A stretch of DNA of 15,714 nt, from positions 1 through 15,714 of the forward strand of contig CAYUYM010000074.1 of the NCBI GenBank assembly GCA_964449305.1, in the 5' to 3' direction. Shown one piece after another: positions 5,305 through 11,740 of this stretch. The notes beneath the pieces are model-generated. The model was given only the letters and a program-made list of their open reading frames with translations, was not told the origin of the DNA and made no database searches. Made by a program: the position numbers and the translations under genes. The first letter of the stretch is position 1, and each line of letters opens with the position of its first letter. The stretch is from CAYUYM01 sp964449305. Lineage in GTDB: Bacteria; Bacteroidota; Ignavibacteria; SZUA-365; CAYQST01.

Positions 5305-7497
5305 ATGAAGCACCGTGTCACCACCCCTGCTCTTCTCCTCCTTCTCGTTGCTGCGCTTGCGCAGATGCTGTGTGCACAGACACCGGCCGTTGTGCGGCTC
5401 CATCACATCGACACGCCGATCGTGGTGGACGGCATCGTGGACCCGGCCTGGGCGCTGGCGGACTCCGCCACCGGTTTCACGCAGCATTTCCCGTACAACG
5501 GGAAGCCCTCCAGCCGCACCACGGTGGCCAGGCTCCTGACCACGGATCACTCCATCTACTGCCTCATGGTGTGCCGGGCCACCCCCGGCGAGGTGCAGGC
5601 CTGGGCCGGCCGGCTCGACGACGCCAATGGTGATGTGGTGTCCGTCATGTTCGACACCTTCAACGACAGGCGCACCGCATACAAATTCGCGGTCACGGCA
5701 TCCGGTGTGCGCGCGGATTGCCGTCTCCTCGACGACGGACGCAACCGCGATTACAACTGGGACGGAGTGTGGTTCGCCGCCACGTCCATCACCGACCAGG
5801 GCTTTGTGGTGGAGATGGAGATCCCCTACAAATCCATCCAGTACGACGAGACCATCGGCACCTGGGGGCTGGATTTCGACCGGTGGATCTCCACAGGCAA
5901 CGAGGACACCTACTGGCGGCCGTATGACGAGAACACCGGCCAGCGCATCTCCCAGTTTGGGACGCTCGACTTCGGCGCGTTTCACCCCTCCATCAAGGGA
6001 CTGAACCTCGAGATCTACCCGGTGGGCCTCGCCAAGGCGGACTACATCGACGGCACAAAATACCGCATCAGCCCGGACGCCGGGATCGACATCTTCTACA
6101 ATCCCTCGCAGAGTTTCACCTTCCAGCTCACCGGCAACCCGGACTTCGCGCAGATCGAGGCCGATCCCTTCGCCTTCAACATCTCGCGCTATGAGACCTA
6201 CTTCAACGAGCGGCGGCCCTTCTTCACGCAGGGCAACGAGATCTTCATGCCGTCCGGGCGCGACCGCAACATGGGCTTCTACCAGCCGCTCGAGCTGTTC
6301 TATTCCCGCCGCATCGGGGCAAAGCTGCCCGACGGATCGGAGGTGCCCCTCCTCGCGGGCACGAAGGCCTTCGGGCGCGTGGGCGAGTATGAGTACGGAG
6401 GCTTCCTTGCCATGACAGGCGGGAAGGATTACATCATGGATGGAAGCACACACACCGAACCGGCGGCCGTCTTCGCCTCGGGCCGTGTTAAGAAGCAGAT
6501 CCTGGGCAACTCCTCAGTGGGAGTGCTGTTTGTGGGAAAGAAGACATCCGATCGCATGGATGGCGTGCTGGACGTGGATGGCGCCTTTCGCGGGGCCGAC
6601 TGGCAGCTCTCCTATCAACTGGCCCGTTCCATCAACAACGACTCCGGCGACTACGCTGTGTCGGCGGGCTTCACGCAGATCACGGACGGGTGGATCTCGG
6701 GTGTGCGCTTCCGCCATGTGGGTTCCGACTTCGACATCAGGCAGGTGGGATACGTGCCCTGGCTGGGCACCACCACTCTCGCCGCCCTGTCCGGCCCGCG
6801 CTGGTACTATTCCACCGGGTATCTCAGCGCGCTGATGTTTTATGGAGGCTTCTCGTTCATGCAGGAGAAGGTGGATGCGTACACGGACTGGGCGGTGATG
6901 CTGGGCCTGAACATGAACTTCCGCGACAACTGGGGGTACGAGTTGAACTGCACCGTCGGCCGGTCGAGGGATCTCGGCATTGAGTACCCCTCCAGCGAGG
7001 TGAGCCTGTCCTCGTGGGTCAACATCAATCCGTCGTGGTGGGTCTCCACCTGGGGCGGTTGGTCCAACACCTACAACTTCAACCGGAACTACACGGCCTC
7101 CTATGCATGGATCGGGAACGACGTGGGGTGGCACATGCTGCGGACGCTCGACATCGGTGCCTCATCGAGCGTGTTCTTCGAGGGTCGGCCCGACGGGGGC
7201 ATGGAGGACGTCATTTTCAACACGCGGCCGTTCATCAGTTTCACGCCGGTGAACGATCTGAACCTGCGCTTCTACTGCGACAACCTGTGGATGCGGTCGG
7301 CCGAGGGCGTGCAGCAGTTCATCGCCGGATTTCTGTTCTCCTGGAACTTCTCCCCGAAGAGCTGGCTCTATTTCGCCATCAACGAACTCCGCGACCGCCA
7401 CGATCGCACCGATGCCACGGGCAGCCTTCTCCCCGCCGCCCTGCGCATCACCGAGCGCGTCGCCGTCCTGAAGGTGAAGTACCTGTACTATTTCTGA
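5305..7497 (+). CDS. CBM9-like / DUF5916 outer-membrane protein
   Basis: A 730-residue protein with a signal peptide (residues 1-24, ending ALAQMLCAQ) followed by a carbohydrate-binding family 9-like domain (about 30-210; IVVDGIVDPAWALADSATGF is its opening signature, DVVSVMFDTFNDRRTAYKF and YKSIQYDE its later ones). The rest is the DUF5916 region: FQLTGNPDFAQIEADPF, YETYFNERRPFFTQGNEIF and FYSRRIG are hallmark strings, after which alternating aromatic/polar strands run to a terminal Phe (LKVKYLYYF), as in outer-membrane beta-barrels. Family members are widespread in Bacteroidota and relatives, usually of unknown function; ligand binding and/or transport at the outer membrane is inference. 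The start at 5305 is chosen over in-frame ATGs upstream because GAGG lies 7 nt before it and the signal peptide begins there. It is the only plus-strand gene in the window and appears monocistronic. Confidence 0.88.
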   Translation: MKHRVTTPALLLLLVAALAQMLCAQTPAVVRLHHIDTPIVVDGIVDPAWALADSATGFTQHFPYNGKPSSRTTVARLLTTDHSIYCLMVCRATPGEVQAWAGRLDDANGDVVSVMFDTFNDRRTAYKFAVTASGVRADCRLLDDGRNRDYNWDGVWFAATSITDQGFVVEMEIPYKSIQYDETIGTWGLDFDRWISTGNEDTYWRPYDENTGQRISQFGTLDFGAFHPSIKGLNLEIYPVGLAKADYIDGTKYRISPDAGIDIFYNPSQSFTFQLTGNPDFAQIEADPFAFNISRYETYFNERRPFFTQGNEIFMPSGRDRNMGFYQPLELFYSRRIGAKLPDGSEVPLLAGTKAFGRVGEYEYGGFLAMTGGKDYIMDGSTHTEPAAVFASGRVKKQILGNSSVGVLFVGKKTSDRMDGVLDVDGAFRGADWQLSYQLARSINNDSGDYAVSAGFTQITDGWISGVRFRHVGSDFDIRQVGYVPWLGTTTLAALSGPRWYYSTGYLSALMFYGGFSFMQEKVDAYTDWAVMLGLNMNFRDNWGYELNCTVGRSRDLGIEYPSSEVSLSSWVNINPSWWVSTWGGWSNTYNFNRNYTASYAWIGNDVGWHMLRTLDIGASSSVFFEGRPDGGMEDVIFNTRPFISFTPVNDLNLRFYCDNLWMRSAEGVQQFIAGFLFSWNFSPKSWLYFAINELRDRHDRTDATGSLLPAALRITERVAVLKVKYLYYF

Positions 7498-7555
7498 GGC
7501 GGGTGGAAGGCGGGCCGGGAGGGGAATACGACATGGTGGCCGGCGGTTGGAAACA

Positions 7556-7601
7556 TCACCACTCGAAGGCACTGGGACTGGTGTGGGTGCCTTTGTGGTG
7601 A
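7556..7601. terminator. long stem-loop between convergent genes
   Basis: TCACCAC (7556-7562), then AAGGCAC (7566-7572), a 14-nt loop, GTGCCTT (7587-7593) and GTGGTGA (7595-7601) form a two-part stem of 14 bp with a small asymmetric internal loop. It lies in the 133-nt gap where the DUF5916 gene and the YdeI-type gene converge, which fits a bidirectional transcription end. There is no T-tract on either side, so termination might be Rho-assisted, or the hairpin might only protect mRNA ends. Confidence 0.4.
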
Positions 7602-7630
7602 ATGCGGCGTTCCTCAGCGGGAGCCTGCTG

Positions 7631-8095
7631 TCAACTGATCCTTCTTCCTTCTGCAAGCATGGTGACGGCCTTTGCAATGCGGCGTTCGCGCGTCTCCGCT
7701 TTCTTCGCCTCCTGGACCCATTGCACGTACTCCTTCCGATGGGTGTAGGAGAGGCGCTCGAACGTGGCTGCTGCCGCGGTGTCGGCGGTGATCGCTGCCG
7801 CGAGATCAGGTGGGACGTCGACAACGCGCGGCTCGGTGTCCTCCACCACGGTCACTTCCACCACGTCACCGATGTCCTTGCCGATCGCTGCACGGATCTG
7901 CTTGAGGACGCCCAGCATGGGACATGGCCCGCCCATGTTCATGATCGATCCGCGGTAGTGCACACCATCGATGGTGGCCTGCACCTTGACGCGTTTCCGG
8001 CCGAAGGCCTTCTCCACATCGAAGGGGATGCTGACAAATGCGCCGCCGCCGCCGGCGGACTCGATGACTGCGGTGAAGGTGATGGTGTCGGCCAT
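7631..8095 (-). CDS. DUF1905 / YdeI-OmdA family protein
   Basis: A 154-residue soluble protein with two recognised parts. Residues 4-95 are a DUF1905 domain (TFTAVIESAGGGGAFVSIPF, then VKVQATIDGVHYRGSIMNMG, and IGDVVEVTVVED). Residues 105-150 are a YdeI/OmpD-associated (OmdA) C-terminal motif (FERLSYTHRKEYVQWV, then EAKKAETRERRIAKAVTML). Members are often annotated as bacteriocin-protection proteins, but the biochemical role is not established. No signal peptide, so it should be cytoplasmic. The ATG at 8095 has no obvious Shine-Dalgarno; no better start exists upstream in frame. It lies 60 nt after the DUF486 stop in the same direction and may be the last gene of that operon. Confidence 0.85.
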   Translation of the reverse strand: MADTITFTAVIESAGGGGAFVSIPFDVEKAFGRKRVKVQATIDGVHYRGSIMNMGGPCPMLGVLKQIRAAIGKDIGDVVEVTVVEDTEPRVVDVPPDLAAAITADTAAAATFERLSYTHRKEYVQWVQEAKKAETRERRIAKAVTMLAEGRRIS

Positions 8096-8155
8096 GGCAG
8101 AATGTGTCTGGTGAAACAGGTGGTGTGGTGCGCCGCGCGTCGATGCACGACAGCG

Positions 8156-8509
8156 TCAGCTCTTGAACATGAAGTACACGGCGCCCAGCATGCAGAGCCC
8201 GGCCCAGAGGTAATTGAGCCTCAGTGGTTCCTTCATGTAGAGAAACGCGAAGGGGACGAAGACCGTGAGGGTGATGACCTCCTGGAGGATCTTGAGCTGC
8301 CCGAGCTGGAGCTGGCCGTAGCCGATGCGGTTCGCCGGCACCTGCAGCAGATATTCGAGCAGCGCCACCCCCCAGCTCGCGATGGCCGCGATGAACCAGG
8401 GCTTGTCGCCAAGGTTCTTGAGGTGGGCATACCAGGCAAAGGTCATGAACACATTGGAGAGTGTCAGCAGCCCGATGGTGAGAATGATGGGCGGTACGTT
8501 CCAGCTCAT
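8156..8509 (-). CDS. DUF486 (DMT superfamily) small membrane protein
   Basis: A 117-residue integral membrane protein of the DUF486 family, a relative of the drug/metabolite transporter superfamily. Four hydrophobic helices are visible at about 6-26, 37-55, 68-90 and 97-115. Family strings include LSNVFMTFAWYAHLK, ALLEYLLQVPANRIGY and LQLGQLKILQEVITL. Its length is that of the family. The start ATG overlaps the TGA of the preceding S9 peptidase (ATGA, 8509-8506), so translation is probably coupled. An in-frame extension running antisense-like through the peptidase gene is not credible. The transport substrate, if any, is unknown. Confidence 0.9.
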   Translation of the reverse strand: MSWNVPPIILTIGLLTLSNVFMTFAWYAHLKNLGDKPWFIAAIASWGVALLEYLLQVPANRIGYGQLQLGQLKILQEVITLTVFVPFAFLYMKEPLRLNYLWAGLCMLGAVYFMFKS

Positions 8510-10536
8510 TCCGTGCCTCCGATCCAGCGGGCCAGCCACGCATGGAACTCGTTGTACCAGGTGATGGAATTCGCCGGAGAGAGGATCCAGTGGTTCTCGT
8601 CGGGGAACACGACGATGCGGGACGGGACGCCCTTGGCCTTGAGCATGCCGTAGAGTTCGAGCCCCTGCGTGTAGGGCACGCGGAAATCGCGTTCGCCGTG
8701 CATCACCAGCGTGGGCGTGCCCCACGAGGCGGCATACGACGACGGGCTCCACTTCAGGATGGCATCGCGACCATCCCATGGTGTGCCTCCGTAGCTCACG
8801 TCGCGATTGTGCGTCACATCGGAGGCAAACTGTGCGAGCAGGTTGTACGGCCCGGCATGATCGATGAGGCAGGCGTAGCGCGATGTGTGGCCGCCCACCC
8901 ATGCCGTCAGATAGCCTCCGTAGCTGCCGCCCGACACGGCCATGCGTGTCGAGTCGATGTACCCCAGGCCGATCATGTGATCCGTCGCCTTCATCACGTC
9001 CTCGAAGGGCATCTCGGGATGCGCCCCGTTGATGCAGTCCGCGAACTCCTCCCCGAAGCTCGTGGACCCGTGGAAATTGGGCGTGGCGACGACGTATCCC
9101 GGGGCTGCGAAGAGCTGGTTGTTCCAGCGGAAATGGAAGTCGTCGGCCGAGGTGCCATGCGGGCCGCCGTGCAGCACGATGAGCAGCGGCCACTTCTTCG
9201 CCGCATCGAAGCCCGGCGGTGTGAGGATGAACATCTGCACGCTGTCGCCGCGCGCACCGATGAACCAGGTCTCCGATTTCCGCCCCAGTGTGATGCCCGC
9301 AAGGAGCTCGTCGTTGACATGCGTGAGCTGGCGTGCCGCCCCCTTCGGATCCAGCACCATGAGTTCGTTGGGGCCGGCGCTGTTCTGGTGGAGAAAGGCG
9401 ACCGTGGTTCCCGCCACCTCAAGGCCGGTGCAGACCCCGTCGTGATACAGCCGACGGGGCACACCGCCCATGAGTGGCACGCTGAAGACGCTGTTGCGCG
9501 CGAGGTCCTCCGCGAGGAAGTGGACGGTGCGGGACGTTTCGTCGGCCTGCCAATCCGCGGGGGAGCGGTCGAAGTCACGGCAGATCTCCGTGATGGTGCC
9601 GGTCGCCCGCTCGAGACGCATGAGGCGGGTGCGCGCGGCGTTGCGGCGGGGATCGAGACGCCTGCCGAAGAGGATCCACCGTCCGTCGGCCGTGTACCGC
9701 GGCGCGTCGTCGTCGCCGAGGTTGTCACCGGTGACACAGCGCATCGTGCCGCTGCCGTCGGTGGGGAGGAGGAGGATGTCGGACACGAGCGTGTCGTAGG
9801 GCGCGCCCTTGGTGAGCGCCGACACGGCGAGCTCGCGTCCATCCGGTGCGATGTCGAAGGACACGGAGCCATCGGAGCTGAACAGGCGGTCCATGGTCGG
9901 CGTCAGGTTCGTGAGCGCCTTCGTCTCCACATCCACCTTCATGATGTGGCTCACGTAGCCATCGGTGAGGTAGTGATCCCAGTAGCGCCACAGCCGGTTC
10001 TCGGAGATGCAGGCGGAGACCTTCGTGTCCTTCCTGCGCTTGATCTCGGCCTTGAGCGAGTCGAGGTTCCCGCGGTATTTCGCGAGCACCTCCGTGGTGA
10101 AGGCGATGGAACGTCCGTCGGGGAACCAGCGCGGCGATGAGGCGCCAAGGGGCACGTCGGTGATCTGCCGGGCCTCACCGCCACGCACATCGATCACATA
10201 GATCTGCGTGCGCTCGTTGTCGTCGCGCTTTGCCGTGAAGGCGAGGCGCGTGCCGTCGGGGCTCCAGGCCGGGCTTCCCTCGCCGGACCGGCCCGTGGTG
10301 AACTGCCGTGCACTGCCACCGGCGACATCCACGAGCCAGATGTCGCCGTTGCCGCGGTTCTCCTTGAGGTCGTAGGAGGTGATGACCACGGCTGCCGTCC
10401 GTCCGTCCGGGGACAGGGCGAGCGACCCCATGCGTTTCAGCTTCCAGAGATCGGTGGCGGTGAAGGGCTTCGTCGTCTGTGCCTGGGCGGCAACGCTGAG
10501 GAGGAGGAGAAGAAGAACTGTCGGTAAGGATTTCAT
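8506..10536 (-). CDS. secreted S9 family prolyl-oligopeptidase-like peptidase
   Basis: A 676-residue serine peptidase of family S9 (acylaminoacyl-peptidase / DPP-IV-like), which trims short peptides. Residues 1-20 are a signal peptide (MKSLPTVLLLLLLSVAAQAQ), giving a periplasmic or outer-membrane location. Residues ~35-400 form a TolB-like beta-propeller with recurring blades (LSPDGRTAAVV, WSPDGTRLAF, WFPDGRSIAF, TADGRWILFG). The C-terminal alpha/beta-hydrolase domain has HGGPHG (oxyanion, 456-461), GGSYGG with Ser538, HGERDFRVP with Asp617 and ENHWI with His649, so the triad is intact. The start at 10536 is chosen for the signal peptide; an upstream in-frame ATG would add a 19-residue non-signal stretch, and the ribosome binding site is weak (AGG). 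It lies 117 nt after the T9SS gene and overlaps the DUF486 start by 4 nt. Confidence 0.92.
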   Translation of the reverse strand: MKSLPTVLLLLLLSVAAQAQTTKPFTATDLWKLKRMGSLALSPDGRTAAVVITSYDLKENRGNGDIWLVDVAGGSARQFTTGRSGEGSPAWSPDGTRLAFTAKRDDNERTQIYVIDVRGGEARQITDVPLGASSPRWFPDGRSIAFTTEVLAKYRGNLDSLKAEIKRRKDTKVSACISENRLWRYWDHYLTDGYVSHIMKVDVETKALTNLTPTMDRLFSSDGSVSFDIAPDGRELAVSALTKGAPYDTLVSDILLLPTDGSGTMRCVTGDNLGDDDAPRYTADGRWILFGRRLDPRRNAARTRLMRLERATGTITEICRDFDRSPADWQADETSRTVHFLAEDLARNSVFSVPLMGGVPRRLYHDGVCTGLEVAGTTVAFLHQNSAGPNELMVLDPKGAARQLTHVNDELLAGITLGRKSETWFIGARGDSVQMFILTPPGFDAAKKWPLLIVLHGGPHGTSADDFHFRWNNQLFAAPGYVVATPNFHGSTSFGEEFADCINGAHPEMPFEDVMKATDHMIGLGYIDSTRMAVSGGSYGGYLTAWVGGHTSRYACLIDHAGPYNLLAQFASDVTHNRDVSYGGTPWDGRDAILKWSPSSYAASWGTPTLVMHGERDFRVPYTQGLELYGMLKAKGVPSRIVVFPDENHWILSPANSITWYNEFHAWLARWIGGTE

Positions 10537-10653
10537 GCAGACGCCTGTGTTGTTCCCTGCGAAATTACCCATCATGGCAGGGCTTTCAAACACCGGGTGG
10601 GGAGTTCCCCCATGTCAGCGTGGCGGCCGGGGGGGCTCCGGACCAGGGCGTCG

Positions 10654-11740
10654 CTAGCGCTGGAAGGCGATGTGCGTCGTGATGCCGTCCACCGTGCAGC
10701 GCAGGAACCAGGTGCCGGCCGGCGCGGAGGACATGTCCATGGTCGTGGTGGACACACCCGCGTCGATTCCCACCCGCCGCGTCAGGCAGATGCGGCCGTG
10801 GATGTCGATGAGTGCGAGATCCACCGTGGTGTGCCGTCCGCTGGTGAGGGTGACGATGGCGCGGTCGCGCACGGGGTTGGGATGCACGGTGATGGAGAAG
10901 CCCGCGGGCAGGGCCTCCACATCGAGAAGCGAATCCACGAGGAAGGGCACCGAGGTGGCGGTGCAGCCACCGGCGGAGACCACCGTCACCGTGTAGGAAC
11001 CGATGCGGGTGAGGGGAAGCGAATCGCTCGTGGCGCCGGGGATGGGCACACCGTCACGCCGCCATTCATGCGAGGCCGAGGGGACGGTGGCGACGAGCGT
11101 GTTGCCGCTTCGGACGATGCCGGGCGTCGGAGGTGGCGGCAGGAAGGAGACCACCTCGCCGAGTGAGGTGCCGCTGCAGCCGTGCACGGAGAGCACCGTC
11201 ACCGAGTATGTTCCCGATGCGGTCACGCAGATCTGGCGCGTGGCATCGCCGGTGGACCAGTGGTGGGAGGCGTATCCTGAGCCGGCATCCAGGATGAGCG
11301 TGTCACCCTCGCAGAGTGGATCGGGGCCGGAGCGGGTGATGACAGGGGCCGGGGTGGCAGAGGTGGTGATCACCACCGGCATGGAGGTGCCGCTGCAGCC
11401 GTTGCTGTCGGTCACGGTGCAGGCGAAGGTGCCGGCGGAGTGGAGCGTGATGCTGCGTGTGGTCGCGCCCGAGTTCCACTGGTGTGTGAGCCATCCGGCC
11501 CCCGCATCGAGCTCCACGGAATCGCCCGCGCAGATGGGCAGATGCCCGCGGATGGTGATCGCGGGGCGCACTGCGGCGCGCATGGTGATGGCCACCGTGG
11601 GCGTGGTGCCGAAGCATCCGCCCGCGTCCGTCACCGTGCAGGAGTAGGTGCCCGCTGCACGCACCACGATGGCGCGCGTCGTGTCGCCGGTGGACCACAC
11701 ATGGCGGACGTGGCCGGCGTCGGTGGTGATGCGCGTCGAG
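10654..11740. repeat. ~1.09-kb direct duplication, unit 1
   Basis: The 3' part of the complete T9SS gene matches 14628-15714 at a constant offset of 3974 nt with no visible indel. By-eye counts: 7 differences in 200 nt at 10921-11120 (about 96.5%), but about 25 in 120 nt at 11521-11640 (about 79%). The match reaches the window edge, so its full extent is unknown. Confidence 0.85.

Noticed and set aside
5104..6453. Minus-strand N-terminal extension of the beta-lactamase frame (total 750 codons) antisense to the DUF5916 gene
   Set aside because: The extension is Gly/Val/His-rich with no family signature, while the plus strand encodes a clear DUF5916 protein. Long open antisense frames are expected in GC-rich genes. 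The real beta-lactamase begins at its signal peptide at 5103.
8542..10140. 532-codon plus-strand frame opposite the S9 peptidase
   Set aside because: The opposite strand has an intact S9 peptidase with full catalytic triad; this frame has no recognisable domain or signal.
10599..10610. GGGG-AGTT-CCCC hairpin after the VWA/T9SS gene
   Set aside because: Only 4 bp, no T-tract; too weak to call a terminator.
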